64,000 nucleotides of DNA from Buchnera aphidicola (Meitanaphis flavogallis) (GCA_039830035.1 CP140038.1:186001-250000), one strand, 5' to 3'. Counted from the stretch's first letter, positions 10,675 through 20,628 are shown. A program made the numbers and translations. Notes: generated by a model not told the origin, from the letters alone.

Positions 10675-11274
10675 TTATTTTTCACCATATGTATTTTTTA
10701 AATATTGTTTTACTCCATCTGAAGTAGGTTTCATTCCGTGATTTCCTGGTATCCAATTGGCTGGACAAACTTCTCCATACGTTTCGTTAAAATTTAGTGC
10801 ATCTATCATTCTTATCATATCTGAAATGTTTCTTCCAAATGGTAAATCATTTATTACTTGATGACGAACTATTCCTTTTTTATCAATGAGAAAAGATGCT
10901 CTTAGTGCTACACCTAATTTTGGATGTTCAACATTGTATAATTTTTGTATTTCTCTTTTTATGTCAGATATTATTATATATTTTATTTGTCCGATACCAC
11001 CTTGGTTGCGACTAGTTTGACGCCAAGCTTTATGTACATATATTGAATCAATAGATACTCCTATAACTTCCGTATCTCTTTGTGTAAATTCAGAAAGAGA
11101 CTTGTCGAATGCTATAATTTCTGAAGGGCATACAAATGTAAAATCCATTGGCCAAAAAAATAGTACTGTAGTTTTTTCATTAATGTGGTTTTTAAAATTA
11201 AAGCAATCTACAATGTCATTGTTATGTAAAATAGCAGGTGCAGTAAAATCGGGTGCTTGATGTGTTACTAACAT
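10675..11274 (-). CDS. ahpC: Two-cysteine peroxiredoxin (AhpC/TSA family)
   Basis: Thiol peroxidase that reduces hydrogen peroxide and organic peroxides in the cytoplasm. It has 199 residues. The peroxidatic cysteine is Cys49 in FTFVCPSE and the resolving cysteine is Cys170 in EVCPANW, so it is a typical 2-Cys enzyme. The GGIG loop at about 92-95 resembles the hyperoxidation-sensitive eukaryote-like TSA subgroup; Buchnera copies are often named tsaA. No ahpF reductase is adjacent, so its electron donor, probably thioredoxin, is encoded elsewhere. It lies head-to-head with ung and ends at a hairpin. Confidence 0.95.
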   Translation of the reverse strand: MLVTHQAPDFTAPAILHNNDIVDCFNFKNHINEKTTVLFFWPMDFTFVCPSEIIAFDKSLSEFTQRDTEVIGVSIDSIYVHKAWRQTSRNQGGIGQIKYIIISDIKREIQKLYNVEHPKLGVALRASFLIDKKGIVRHQVINDLPFGRNISDMIRMIDALNFNETYGEVCPANWIPGNHGMKPTSDGVKQYLKNTYGEK

Positions 11275-11495
11275 ATTTATTTCCTTGATTGAGTGATATA
11301 CTTTATAAAATATAAATTATTTTATTTTAAAAATATTACGCGTTTTACAAAATAGTTTTAAATAATTTTCAATTTTTTAATTTTATGTTTTATTTTAAAT
11401 GTTTTTAGATGAATGAAATAGTATAATATAGAAATACAGTGCATAATGTTATTATTATAGTAATGATATTTTTAAAATTGAAGTTTTGATATTTT

Positions 11496-12163
11496 ATGAG
11501 TAATTGTATCATGAATTGGAAAGATGTATTAAAAGAAGAAAAAAAAAATTATATTTTATTAGTATTATTAAAAATCTTGCTAATATCAGACAAACTAAAA
11601 TAGTATATCCTCCTAAACATGAGGTATTTAATGCTTTTTCATTAACAAATTTTTCTAATATAAAAGTAGTTATTATTGGTCAAGATCCATATTTTAAAAA
11701 AGGTCAAGCGAATGGATTAGCGTTTTCTGTGCAAAAAAATGTTAAAATTCCTCCCTCTTTAGTTAACATACGAAAAGAATTAGTTAATGATATAGGTAAA
11801 AATTTTTTATTTCAAAGTGGATGTCTTAAAAATTGGGCTCGTCAAGGTGTATTTTTATTAAATTCTGTTTTAACAGTAGAATCAAATAAACCCGGTTCTC
11901 ATTTTAAATTAGGATGGGAAAATTTTACTAATAAAGTTATAAAAATTATTAGCGATTATCATACAGGAGTTATTTTTTTGTTATGGGGATCATATGCTAA
12001 AAAAAAAATAGCACATATTTGTATTCGCAAACATCATATTTTATTGGCATCGCATCCATCACCGTTATCATCTTATCACGGTTTTTTTGGATGCCGCCAT
12101 TTTTCAAAGACAAATTTTTTATTAAAAAAACAGAATAAAACTCCAATTAATTGGTTTATATGA
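11496..12163 (+). CDS. ung: Uracil-DNA glycosylase, frame broken at poly(A)
   Basis: Removes uracil from DNA, the first step of base-excision repair. The core is intact: GQDPYF (water-activating Asp), LLNSVLTV, LLWGSYAKKK and the HPSPLSSYHGFFGC leucine loop. The N-terminus is not in that frame. Starting at ATG 11496 or 11511 the DNA reads NWKDVLKEEKK, matching E. coli TWHDVLAEEKQ, and runs to a stop. After a run of ten A (11539-11548) the matching sequence continues as KLYFISIIKNLA in another frame. One extra A makes a gap-free match and a protein of about 222 residues (E. coli 229). Without slippage, a TTG at 11504 could start the core frame but gives an unrelated N-terminus. Confidence 0.85.
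11539..11548 (+). other. Poly(A)10 frameshift site in ung
   Basis: Ten A flanked by G and TT. Upstream codons end ...EEK in one frame and downstream codons begin LYFIS in another. Eleven A would join them with the same residue spacing as E. coli Ung. Confidence 0.8.
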
Positions 12164-12179
12164 CTAATTTTATGTTATG

Positions 12180-12194
12180 CATCATAATATGATG
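12180..12194. other. Short perfect hairpin between ung and grpE
   Basis: CATCAT-AAT-ATGATG, a 6-bp stem between convergent genes. The stem is weak and lacks a strong T tract; it could be a degenerate bidirectional terminator. Confidence 0.3.
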
Positions 12195-12250
12195 TTATAT
12201 GCGTCATGTATTTTTAAAAATATAACATTTTTATTGTAATTTTTGTTATT

Positions 12251-12820
12251 TTAAATATTGTTTTTTCTTTTTTTTATTTTTACTATGGCTTTTCGTATGA
12301 TCTCTCCTTGACATATATAACCGTCTTTAATGACTGATGAAACATAATAAGTATGAATATCATCTAATTTTTCATTGGATTCAGTTTGATGTAATGATGC
12401 ATTAAATTTTATATTTTTTTGATTTTCTATAGTTAAATTAAATTTTTGAATTGTATCCAATAGTAATTTTAGTGTTAATGTGATTCCTTCTATTATTTTA
12501 TTATGTTTAATATTAAGTTTATATGCAGTATTTTTTATGTTTTTTAAATTATCTAATATGGGAATAAAATTAATGCAAAAATATTGAAATTGCATTTTTT
12601 TTATTTTTTTTATCTTATTGTAAGTATTTTTTTTTATGTTTTCGATTTCAGCTTGTTCTCGTAATTTAATATTTATAATGTTTTTTTTAATGTTAAGTAT
12701 TTTTTCGTTCAATTTATTTTCATCTTCAATAGTATTATTTCTATTGTCATTAGCTTCTTTTTTTTTGATATCTATATTATTATTTTTTGTAAAATCTAAA
12801 TCTTTATTTTTATTATTCAT
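12251..12820 (-). CDS. grpE: GrpE nucleotide exchange factor
   Basis: Co-chaperone that releases ADP from DnaK, completing the Hsp70 folding cycle. It has 189 residues (E. coli 197). The first ~85 residues are Lys/Asn/Ile-rich and form the predicted long helix/coiled coil, with only weak sequence conservation. The C-terminal beta domain carries recognisable family positions (SNEKLDDIHTYYV, KDGYICQGEIIRKAIVKI). Many A runs in the 5' half remain in frame. It is divergent from nadK, the same neighbour as in E. coli. Confidence 0.92.
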   Translation of the reverse strand: MNNKNKDLDFTKNNNIDIKKKEANDNRNNTIEDENKLNEKILNIKKNIINIKLREQAEIENIKKNTYNKIKKIKKMQFQYFCINFIPILDNLKNIKNTAYKLNIKHNKIIEGITLTLKLLLDTIQKFNLTIENQKNIKFNASLHQTESNEKLDDIHTYYVSSVIKDGYICQGEIIRKAIVKIKKRKNNI

Positions 12821-12851
12821 AAAATTTTTCTCTGCATTTGTTTGAAATATT

Positions 12852-12870
12852 CCATACTTGTTAAGTATGG
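12852..12870. promoter_or_regulatory. Perfect inverted repeat in grpE-nadK divergent region
   Basis: CCATACTT-GTT-AAGTATGG, an 8-bp perfect stem with a 3-base loop, 31 bases upstream of the grpE ATG. It could be an operator or a 5'-UTR hairpin of grpE. No T tract follows on either strand, so it is not a normal terminator. Confidence 0.4.
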
Positions 12871-12943
12871 AGAATCATAATAAATTATTCAACATTATGT
12901 ATTAAATAATAATTTATAATTGCATTATAAAGGAACCCATTTC

Positions 12944-13813
12944 GTGAAACAATTTTTTTATTGTATTGGAATAGTAGGTTATCCTCGTCATTTTAGTGCG
13001 TTATCTACACACAAGATGCTATATAATTGGTTAAAAAAAAAAGAATATCATGTTATTGTTGAAGATAAAGTAGCTAATAAATTGGGTTTAGAAGGAATAG
13101 ATGCAGATTCATTACCTAACATTGGTAAACAGTGCGATTTAGTAATAGTGGTAGGCGGAGATGGAAACATGTTGCATGCAGCTCGTATATTGTCTGCTTA
13201 TAAAATAAAAATTATTGGTATTAATAGAGGAAATTTGGGTTTTTTAACTGATTTAAATCCTAATACTGCATTAAAGCAGTTGTTATGCGTACTTTCTGGA
13301 GAATATATTCAAGAACGTCGTTTTTTATTAGAAGTAAAAATTATTAAAAAAAATGGATTGTTTTCGATAAGTAAAGCTATTAATGAGATAGTATTGCATG
13401 CTGAGCATGTAGCTCGTATGATAAATTTTGAAGTATATATTAATAATGACTTAGCTTTCTCTCAACGTTCTGATGGTTTAATTATTTCAACTCCTACAGG
13501 ATCTACTGGGTATTCATTGTCGGCTGGGGGTCCTATTTTGGTTGCTTCATTGGATGCAATCGTGTTAGTTCCTATGTTTCCTCATACTTTGTCTTCTCGT
13601 CCTTTAGTAATAAATAATACCAGTACAGTTTGTTTAAAATTTATGGAAACTATATCAGAATTAAGAATTAGTTGTGATAGTCAAATAGTTTTATCAGTAG
13701 AAGAACACGACGTTGTTTTGGTTCAAAAAAGCAATGATTTTTTATTTTTAATACATCCTAAAAATTACAGTTATTTCGAAACCTTAAGTTCTAAGCTACA
13801 TTGGTCTAGATAA
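12944..13813 (+). CDS. nadK: NAD kinase
   Basis: Phosphorylates NAD to NADP, the only known route to NADP in this group. The [11 protein letters not shown] motif with the catalytic Asp, the [11 protein letters not shown] segment and the [22 protein letters not shown] motif are all present. I choose the GTG at 12944 as start: it gives [20 protein letters not shown], aligned with E. coli MNNHFKCIGIVGHPRH, and has AAGGA 9 bases upstream. An in-frame TTG at 12920 would add eight unsupported residues. Length is 289 residues (E. coli 292). Confidence 0.95.
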   Translation: MKQFFYCIGIVGYPRHFSALSTHKMLYNWLKKKEYHVIVEDKVANKLGLEGIDADSLPNIGKQCDLVIVVGGDGNMLHAARILSAYKIKIIGINRGNLGFLTDLNPNTALKQLLCVLSGEYIQERRFLLEVKIIKKNGLFSISKAINEIVLHAEHVARMINFEVYINNDLAFSQRSDGLIISTPTGSTGYSLSAGGPILVASLDAIVLVPMFPHTLSSRPLVINNTSTVCLKFMETISELRISCDSQIVLSVEEHDVVLVQKSNDFLFLIHPKNYSYFETLSSKLHWSR

Positions 13814-13983
13814 TAGTAATCAATATATAAATGTTTTTTAGTGTGAGTGATAAAATTATTCTTTAGAAGAACATAGTATTTTACGTAGTAAATACATACA
13901 TAAAAACTTAAATACACATTATTAATGTTTGATCGAATAATATGAATTTTTTTTGCATTTAAGATGGGATATTTTAGTATATA

Positions 13984-14340
13984 TGGAGCTGGCGGGATTC
14001 GAACCCGCGTCCAAAATTTTTACGACTTCAGTACTACATGCTTAGTCTATTATATTTAATTAATCTATAAACGTATAGACACATTATAAATTTTTTCTTA
14101 TTATATTTTTTTTTAACGACTAAAATTTATAAGTATAATTTTAATACGCGATCTCTTATTTTTTGATCCTGTTTTCTTTTTAAGAGAAAAAAGAATCAGG
14201 AAGCTTTAGTTTAACTTATTAAGCTGCTAAAGCGTAGTTGTTATTTTTTGCTACTATATTTTACGGCTTTTATCGAGGCAAACCGTTCCTCGGCATGCAC
14301 TTTAGTTTTCAATAATTTTGTCGAATCCAAAATCAGCCCC
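13984..14340 (-). ncRNA. ssrA: Transfer-messenger RNA (tmRNA)
   Basis: Rescues ribosomes stalled on broken mRNAs and tags the product for proteolysis. On the minus strand the 5' end reads GGGGCTGATTTTGGATTCGAC and the 3' end reads GGTTCGAATCCCGCCAGCTCCA, forming the tRNA-Ala-like acceptor and T arm. The 3' CCA is not encoded (next bases TAT). The resume codon GCA starts the tag AKNNNYALAA, followed by TAA TAA. The C-terminal YALAA degron is as in E. coli ANDENYALAA; the middle differs. The segment after the tag is A/T-rich, so the pseudoknots look reduced. smpB is not in this window. Exact ends are inferred from the acceptor pairing. Confidence 0.95.
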
Positions 14341-14366
14341 TTTTATTAATTGTATAATAAAAAACA

Positions 14367-14372
14367 ATTATA
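14367..14372 (-). promoter_or_regulatory. Candidate -10 box for ssrA
   Basis: On the minus strand a perfect TATAAT lies 27-32 bases before the mature tmRNA 5' end, which is made by processing of a longer precursor. A closer TATACA (11-16 bases before) is an alternative. No good -35 is visible at standard spacing. Confidence 0.3.
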
Positions 14373-14464
14373 ATCTAGCAATAAATTGTATAAGAATTTA
14401 TGTATAATTTATAAGTTATACAACTTTTAATAATAATTTTAAAATTTATGTAGGAAAAATTAAC

Positions 14465-14812
14465 GTGAGTACTATTAATGTAATTAAAGATCAAATTAAA
14501 AAAAATCCTGTATTAATCTATATGAAAGGATCACCTGATTCACCTAGTTGTGGTTTTTCTGCTCAAGCTGTTCAAGCATTGTTATCATGTGGTAAAAAAT
14601 TTGCATATGTTGATATTCTTGAATACCCAGATATTCGTATTGAGTTGCCAAAGTATGCTAATTGGCCAACTTTTCCGCAATTGTGGATAAATGGAAATCT
14701 TATAGGAGGTTGCAATATTATTCTAGAGTTGTTTGAAACTGGTAAATTACAAAATTTGGTCACAAAGGCTTTTGACAACATTGCAGTGCCTAATAATATA
14801 TCTAAAGCTTAG
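14465..14812 (+). CDS. grxD: Monothiol glutaredoxin Grx4
   Basis: Monothiol CGFS-type glutaredoxin that binds a glutathione-ligated 2Fe-2S cluster and takes part in Fe-S delivery. It has 115 residues, the same as E. coli GrxD. The CGFS motif is at residues 29-32, with the glutathione-binding WPTFPQLW and GGCNI segments downstream. It starts with GTG, preceded by AGGA. Together with erpA further along, it indicates that Fe-S trafficking is kept. It converges on rnt. Confidence 0.96.
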   Translation: MSTINVIKDQIKKNPVLIYMKGSPDSPSCGFSAQAVQALLSCGKKFAYVDILEYPDIRIELPKYANWPTFPQLWINGNLIGGCNIILELFETGKLQNLVTKAFDNIAVPNNISKA

Positions 14813-14886
14813 TTTTTGAAATTTTTAAAAGTATTTATATGAGAAATAGTTAAATAATGATTTAATATTTTTAAATAAAATATATG

Positions 14887-15528
14887 TTATCGTTCATTAT
14901 TGGGTGGCCATCCACCCAATTTTTTCCAACGATTAACTATTTCACAAAAGAGGTTAGCTGTTTTTTTTGCGTCGTATATAGCTGAATGTGCTTGGTTATT
15001 GTCAAAGTTTAATCCGATAGCTTTACATGCTTTTGCTAGGACCGTTTGTCCTACAGCTAGACCGCTTAATGTAGCTGTATCGAAAACGGAAAATAAATGA
15101 AATGGATTATTTTTTATGTTATTTCTTTCAATAGCAGCCATAAGAAAGCTATAATCAAATATTGCATTGTGAGCAACAATAATACCTTTTTTGCACTTAT
15201 TTTTTTTAATTCCTAAGTTAATTAATTGAAACATAGAATTTAACGCTTTATGCTCATTAATAGCATTGCGTAGTGGATTAAATGGATCAATTTTATTGAA
15301 TGCAATGGCGTTAGGATCAATTATTGATCCTATAAAAGGTTTGATATGATAGTGTAAAAAGTGCTCTTGTTTTATCAATCCTGATGAATTCATTTTTAAT
15401 GTAATGGCAGCAATTTCTAATAATGCATTAGTTTTTGAGTTAAATCCAGAAGTTTCAATATCTATGATTACAGGATAAAAAGTTCTAAAGCGTTTATTTA
15501 AAGAATTTTGTTGTTTAATTTTGTACAT
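14887..15528 (-). CDS. rnt: Ribonuclease T
   Basis: DEDD-family 3'-5' exoribonuclease that trims the 3' ends of tRNAs and other stable RNAs; also a DNA exonuclease. It has 213 residues (E. coli 215). Exonuclease motif I is IDIETSGF (residues 22-29), motif II lies in [11 protein letters not shown], and motif III has the catalytic His and Asp in [15 protein letters not shown]. The C-terminal GGWPPNNE is typical. A maturation exonuclease is expected to survive since the genome still processes tRNA and tmRNA precursors. Confidence 0.96.
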   Translation of the reverse strand: MYKIKQQNSLNKRFRTFYPVIIDIETSGFNSKTNALLEIAAITLKMNSSGLIKQEHFLHYHIKPFIGSIIDPNAIAFNKIDPFNPLRNAINEHKALNSMFQLINLGIKKNKCKKGIIVAHNAIFDYSFLMAAIERNNIKNNPFHLFSVFDTATLSGLAVGQTVLAKACKAIGLNFDNNQAHSAIYDAKKTANLFCEIVNRWKKLGGWPPNNER

Positions 15529-15751
15529 TAGATGTCCAGTTTATATTAAAATTTATTTAATTCTTTTCTTGTTTACTGTATAATATCAATTTAAGAACGT
15601 TTTTATGAAAATAATTAGATAATATAATTTATAACTTTTAATACTATATGAATTGATATAAGATTGTATTTTTTTTTGCAATAACGTCTTAAGTTTTTTA
15701 AAAAATGCGACTGTGATCAAATAATATATTAAGATTTGTAGGATTATCAAA

Positions 15752-16363
15752 ATGAAATATACTTTACCTGTTTTGCCTTATTCTTATAATAGTTTAGAAC
15801 CGTATTTAGATGAAAAAACGATGAGAATTCATCATATTAAACATCATCAAGCATATATTAATAATACAAATGATATGCTACATAATAGTAGTTTCATAAA
15901 TTTATCTATTGATACTTTAATTTCTCAATTAGATGTTATAGATGTTAGTAATAAAATAAAGTTACAAAATAATGCTGGTGGACATGCAAATCATAGTTTA
16001 TTTTGGACTATTTTAAAACTTGGAACGGTTTTAGAAGGTGATTTAAAAATTGCTATTGAAGATAATTTTGGTTCTATAACCAATTTTAAAGAAGAGTTTG
16101 AAAGAATAGCTGTTAATCATTTCGGTTCTGGTTGGGTTTGGTTAGTAAAAAACAATAAAGAATTATCTATTGTTTCTACTGTTAATCAAAATAGTCCATT
16201 AATGGGACAAAATATATCAGGAGTGTCAGGATTTCCTATCTTATGTTTAGATATTTGGGAACATGCTTATTATTTAAAATATCAAAATAGACGCATGGAT
16301 TATATACGTGCTTTTTGGAACGTAATAAATTGGAATGAAGTGAGTAAGAGATTTAATAGATAA
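15752..16363 (+). CDS. sodA: Superoxide dismutase (Mn type)
   Basis: Converts superoxide to oxygen and peroxide; AhpC can then remove the peroxide. It has 203 residues (E. coli SodA 206). Metal ligands are His27, His81 (in [10 protein letters not shown]), Asp167 and His171 (in DIWEHAYY). The pattern [10 protein letters not shown] plus NQNSPLMG (second-sphere Gln in the C-terminal half) points to the manganese form rather than SodB. AGGATT 8 bases before the ATG supports the start. Divergent from rnt. Confidence 0.96.
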   Translation: MKYTLPVLPYSYNSLEPYLDEKTMRIHHIKHHQAYINNTNDMLHNSSFINLSIDTLISQLDVIDVSNKIKLQNNAGGHANHSLFWTILKLGTVLEGDLKIAIEDNFGSITNFKEEFERIAVNHFGSGWVWLVKNNKELSIVSTVNQNSPLMGQNISGVSGFPILCLDIWEHAYYLKYQNRRMDYIRAFWNVINWNEVSKRFNR

Positions 16364-16503
16364 TTGAAACTTAATTTTTTTAACAAGATTTTTCTATATA
16401 GCTGTATGTATAAACATTTTCATATATTAGTATTTTGAGTATAAATTTTCAAATATAATCAAAATTATTTTATTAAATCGTCTTCTAATTATAATATCAT
16501 GAG

Positions 16504-17094
16504 ATGAATTTGACAAATATTAAATTGATAGTTGGATTAGCTAATCCAATCGTCGTATATGATAAAACTAGGCATAATGTAGGTTCTTGGTTTATTCAGA
16601 CCTTAGCTCGTCATCATAATCAAACTCTAAAAGAAGATAAAAAGTTGTTGGGATATACTGGATCTTTTTTTTGTGTTGATTTTAAAGTACGTTTATTTAT
16701 ACCCAATGTGTTTATGAATTTAAGTGGAAAGTCTATTTTTATTATTTCTAGGTTTTATCGTATTGCATTAGATGAAATTTTGATTATTCATGATGAATTA
16801 GATTTAAACCCTGGATGTATTAAATTAAAGTTTGGTTGCGGGCATAATGGCCATAATGGAATAAGAAATATTATTAACGTATGGACAAAAAAAAACAATT
16901 TTTTAAGAATGCAAATTGGAATTGGTCGTCCTGAAAAAAAGAAAACAGTAGCTGATTTTGTTTTATCTCCGCCCACATTAGAAGAAAAACGTTTAATTGA
17001 GAAGTCTATATTTCATGCAATATATGCTACTAATTTGTTAATACAAGAAAAAAATGTAAAAATAGCACAAGAGATATTAAAAAATAAGTGTTAA
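16504..17094 (+). CDS. pth: Peptidyl-tRNA hydrolase
   Basis: Cleaves peptidyl-tRNAs that drop off the ribosome, recycling tRNA. It has 196 residues (E. coli 194). The catalytic His is His24 in TRHNVGSWF; Asn14 in GLANP, the HDELDL motif and the GHNGHNGIRNI loop are also present. The upstream ATG at 16499 runs into a stop two codons later, so 16504 is the start. A run of nine A near 16877 is in frame. pth-ychF is the same pair as in E. coli. Confidence 0.96.
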   Translation: MNLTNIKLIVGLANPIVVYDKTRHNVGSWFIQTLARHHNQTLKEDKKLLGYTGSFFCVDFKVRLFIPNVFMNLSGKSIFIISRFYRIALDEILIIHDELDLNPGCIKLKFGCGHNGHNGIRNIINVWTKKNNFLRMQIGIGRPEKKKTVADFVLSPPTLEEKRLIEKSIFHAIYATNLLIQEKNVKIAQEILKNKC

Positions 17095-17172
17095 ATAAAT
17101 TATTTCGAACATTTCGAGTACAAATTTTAAAATTTAACATTTTATTTTGAATATAGATAAGGTAAGTTTATT

Positions 17173-18261
17173 ATGAGTTTTAAATGTGGACTAGTAGGAT
17201 TACCTAATGTTGGCAAATCAACTATATTTAATAATTTAACAAATTTAACAGTGTCAGCAGATAATTTTCCATTTTGTACCATTAAGCCTAATATTGGAAT
17301 GATTTTGGTTTCTGATAGTCGTTTAAATGTTATTGCTAAGTTAGTTAATTCTAACCGTATTATTCCCACTCATATAGAGTTAGTAGATATAGCTGGATTG
17401 GTAAAGGGTGCTTATAAGGGAGAAGGATTGGGTAATAAATTCTTAAATTATATTAGGCAAACAGATCTGGTTATTCATGTGGTACGTGGATTTAAAAATA
17501 ATGAAATTGTCCATATACATGGTCAAGTAAACCCTATTGCAGATATTGAAATAATTAATTTAGAATTGATATTATCTGATCTTGAAATTTGTAAAAATAG
17601 AATCAAGAAACTTAAAAAAAGTTATCTATTAAACAAAAATACTTTAAATGTGGAAATTGAAATATTATATCGTTGTTTGGATTTTTTAAAAAAAAATAAA
17701 TGTCTAAAATTATTGAATTTAACTCAGGAAGAAATAAACATAATTAGTTATTTAAAGTTTATTACGTTAAAACCAATGATTTATGTTGTTAACATGAGTA
17801 TAAATACTAATAATAATGCATGTCTTGAAAAAGTTTATAAATTATCAAAACAAGATAATTCTAACGTATTGTTGGTTTATATGGATGTTATGAACAATAA
17901 TTTTATTCAAAATAATAAAAATAAAGTTTTAAGTAGTTGTAAATTAAATTTAGATGTATCAGGATTAAGTGCTATTTCTAGTTCTGGATACGCTTTATTA
18001 AACTTAAAAACGTTTTTTACTGTTGGAAAAAAAGAAGTACGTGCATGGACTACTACAAGTGATATTGAAATTTATAAATCAGTAAAATGCATTCATACAG
18101 ATTTAAGTAAAGGTTTTATTCGAGCTCAAGTTATTTCATATTCTGATTTTATTAAATATGGAGGAGAAAAAAATGTTAAAAAATTTGGAAAAGTTAGAAT
18201 GGAAGGAAAAAATTACTATGTAAATGATGGAGATATTATCCATGTTCTATACAAAGTATAA
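17173..18261 (+). CDS. ychF: Ribosome-binding ATPase YchF/OLA1
   Basis: Obg-like P-loop protein that hydrolyses ATP and binds ribosomes. It has 362 residues (E. coli 363). G1 is GLPNVGKS (residues 8-15), G3 is DIAGLVKGA, and G4 is NMSI in place of the NKxD of true GTPases, as expected for YchF. The C-terminal TGS domain (ending VNDGDIIHVLYKV) is intact. The middle coiled-coil segment is diverged and Asn/Lys-rich. It follows pth by 78 bases on the same strand. Confidence 0.96.
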   Translation: MSFKCGLVGLPNVGKSTIFNNLTNLTVSADNFPFCTIKPNIGMILVSDSRLNVIAKLVNSNRIIPTHIELVDIAGLVKGAYKGEGLGNKFLNYIRQTDLVIHVVRGFKNNEIVHIHGQVNPIADIEIINLELILSDLEICKNRIKKLKKSYLLNKNTLNVEIEILYRCLDFLKKNKCLKLLNLTQEEINIISYLKFITLKPMIYVVNMSINTNNNACLEKVYKLSKQDNSNVLLVYMDVMNNNFIQNNKNKVLSSCKLNLDVSGLSAISSSGYALLNLKTFFTVGKKEVRAWTTTSDIEIYKSVKCIHTDLSKGFIRAQVISYSDFIKYGGEKNVKKFGKVRMEGKNYYVNDGDIIHVLYKV

Positions 18262-18344
18262 ACATATGTTATTGTTTCAAACAATGGGTATTTTAAAAAA
18301 TTATTTTAAAAAATTGATAGAGTGTTGTTCTTGTTATTTTTTTT

Positions 18345-18375
18345 GTATATAGAGAAAAATTGTATCTCTATATAC
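18345..18375. other. Perfect inverted repeat between ychF and thrC
   Basis: GTATATAGAG (18345-18354) and CTCTATATAC (18366-18375), a perfect 10-bp stem 11 bases beyond the thrC stop in a convergent junction. A run of eight T lies on its ychF side, so on the minus strand the stem is followed by A, not T. It looks more like a 3'-end stabilising hairpin than a classical terminator. Confidence 0.45.
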
Positions 18376-18385
18376 GAATAATGTT

Positions 18386-19678
18386 TTATTTTTGTAACAA
18401 AAAGTTTTTTAATATAGAAAAGTTGGGATTAATATTATGTGATAATAAAGGTAATTTAATTCGACTTTCTAATTCTATAGGTAAAGGTAAAGTTATATTT
18501 AATATTTTTTCTACTGTTTTTTTAAACTTAGATGGATGAGCAGTACCTAAAAATAAACCGAATTCGCTTTCTTTTATTTTATTTTTTAATAAGTAATATG
18601 CTACTGCTGCATGTGGTTCTGAAATGTAACCTTTCTCTTTAAGTTCTCTTAAACTTTGTTTTGTTAATGAGTCAGATACACTACCAAATCTAAGTTTTTT
18701 TAATGGCCATGATTTTCTTTTATATAGTTCTTCTACTCTTGGCCAATTGTTTGGCTGGCTTATATCCATAGCATTGGATATAGTTGATATAGTATTTTTA
18801 GGTGACCATCTCCCTGTATTAAGAAATCTTGGTATTGTATCATTAGAATTTGTGGAAGCTATAAAATATTTTATAGGAAGTCCTAAAGATTTGGCTAATA
18901 ATCCAGCAGTGATATTTCCGAAATTTCCACATGGTACAGATATAACTAGATTTTTCTTTTGTTCATCAGTAATTAAAGAAAATGCTTCAAAATAATAGCA
19001 TATTTGTGCGAATAATCTACTGATATTAATTGAATTTGCAGAATTAAGTCCTATTAATTTTTTGAGTTCATAGTCTTGAAAAGCTTGTTTAACTAAATTT
19101 TGACACTCGTCGAAACTACCATTAATTGAAATAGTTGTTATATTTTCTCCTAATGTACAAAATAGTTTTTCTTGTAGTTCACTAATCTTTCCTTTAGGAT
19201 ACAGAATTATGACTCTAACATTTTTCATTTTGTAAAATGCGTGAGCAACTGCTGCTCCTGTATCTCCAGATGTAGCAGTCAAAATAGTTATAATATCGTT
19301 TTTATTTTTGTTCAAAAAAGAAATAACATTAGCCATAAATCTTGCTCCAAAATCTTTAAAAGCAAGCGTAGGTCCATGAAATAGTTCAAAACAAGCTATA
19401 TTTTCTGTAATTGGTACCATAATTGGAGTGATACAGGAAAATGCTGCGTTGATTTGTTCTGATAACTCCGATTTATCAATTTCGTTTCCTATAATAATAG
19501 AGAGTATTTCACTGCTTCGTTCAAGAAAATTCATTTCTAGTAATTCTGAAAGTTTATTTTTGGAGATTATTGGTAGTTCTTTTGGAAAAAATAATCCTTG
19601 ATTTTTTCCTAATCCAAGTGTTACAGCTTCTGAAAAATTAACTTCTTCTCTTATGTGTTTGATATTATAAAGTTTCAT
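18386..19678 (-). CDS. thrC: Threonine synthase
   Basis: PLP enzyme that converts O-phosphohomoserine to threonine, the last step of threonine synthesis. It has 430 residues (E. coli 428). The PLP lysine is Lys108 in GPTLAFKDFGARFM; the phosphate-binding segment TATSGDTGAAVAHAF follows. Three bases separate it from thrB, so the operon is tightly coupled. Threonine is an essential amino acid that Buchnera is known to supply to aphids. Confidence 0.98.
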   Translation of the reverse strand: MKLYNIKHIREEVNFSEAVTLGLGKNQGLFFPKELPIISKNKLSELLEMNFLERSSEILSIIIGNEIDKSELSEQINAAFSCITPIMVPITENIACFELFHGPTLAFKDFGARFMANVISFLNKNKNDIITILTATSGDTGAAVAHAFYKMKNVRVIILYPKGKISELQEKLFCTLGENITTISINGSFDECQNLVKQAFQDYELKKLIGLNSANSINISRLFAQICYYFEAFSLITDEQKKNLVISVPCGNFGNITAGLLAKSLGLPIKYFIASTNSNDTIPRFLNTGRWSPKNTISTISNAMDISQPNNWPRVEELYKRKSWPLKKLRFGSVSDSLTKQSLRELKEKGYISEPHAAVAYYLLKNKIKESEFGLFLGTAHPSKFKKTVEKILNITLPLPIELESRIKLPLLSHNINPNFSILKNFLLQK

Positions 19679-19681
19679 GTA

Positions 19682-20611
19682 TTATCCTATTTGTCGAGTA
19701 CCTATGGTATCTAATTTACAAATATGAACAAATCCTTGGTCAGTTTGGAGATAGTTTTTATGAAGCCATGTTTTTATGTTTTTTGCAATTTTTATATCAT
19801 CAGAAATAGCAAAAATTGTTGGGCCTGATCCTGATATTCCAAATCCTATAGATCCTATTTTTTTAATTTCTTTTCGTGTTTTTAAAAAGTTGGGTAATAA
19901 TTTAATTCGATACGGTTCAGCAATAACGTCATTCATGAGCTGCGCGGCTAATTTAGGTTGTTTTGTATATAAAGAATGGATAAACCCGGCTAAATAACGA
20001 CTATGTTTAATACAGATATCTTTACTATATTTTAAAGGTAAAATAGTCCTTGCATCTGCTGTTGTTATTTTTACTCCAGGCCAAGCAATAATCCATAACC
20101 AGTTTTTAAACATTGGTAATTGTTGGCATATAACGTTTTTTTTATTAATTATTAATTGAAGTCCTCCTAGAAAACAAGGTGCAACATTATCATAGTGTAC
20201 GCTACCAGATATTTTCCCTTCTATTTTTCCCATAAGTAGTAGCAGATCAGCTGTTTTAATGGGATTATTAAAATATGTATTTATGGCAATAATAGAAGCA
20301 ACAACAGAACAAGCACTAGATCCTAACCCTGATCCAATTGGCATATTTTTTTCCAGGGTTATAGTAATTGGAATGTTTTTTTTTAAAAGTGAACAAAAAT
20401 AGGTCCAACATTTCCAAACTATATTTTTGTTAATATTTGTTGGTAGTTGATTTGAAAATGTTCCTTTATTTATTAAATTAAATGTTTTTGAAGGGGTTAT
20501 AGTGACAATGTCTCCCAAAAACGATCCATCTATTGGTGCAATGGCAGCACCTAATACGTCAAATCCAACTCCTACATTTCCAATTGACGCAGGAGAATAA
20601 ATTTTTATCAT
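19682..20611 (-). CDS. thrB: Homoserine kinase
   Basis: GHMP-family kinase making O-phosphohomoserine from homoserine and ATP. It has 309 residues (E. coli 310). The GHMP ATP loop reads [15 protein letters not shown] (about residues 90-104). The N-terminal substrate motif is VYSPAS-like ([15 protein letters not shown]) and the C-terminal motif is [13 protein letters not shown]. It lies 17 bases after thrA and 3 bases before thrC. Confidence 0.98.
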   Translation of the reverse strand: MIKIYSPASIGNVGVGFDVLGAAIAPIDGSFLGDIVTITPSKTFNLINKGTFSNQLPTNINKNIVWKCWTYFCSLLKKNIPITITLEKNMPIGSGLGSSACSVVASIIAINTYFNNPIKTADLLLLMGKIEGKISGSVHYDNVAPCFLGGLQLIINKKNVICQQLPMFKNWLWIIAWPGVKITTADARTILPLKYSKDICIKHSRYLAGFIHSLYTKQPKLAAQLMNDVIAEPYRIKLLPNFLKTRKEIKKIGSIGFGISGSGPTIFAISDDIKIAKNIKTWLHKNYLQTDQGFVHICKLDTIGTRQIG

Positions 20612-20628
20612 TATTTATACCCCTTGTT

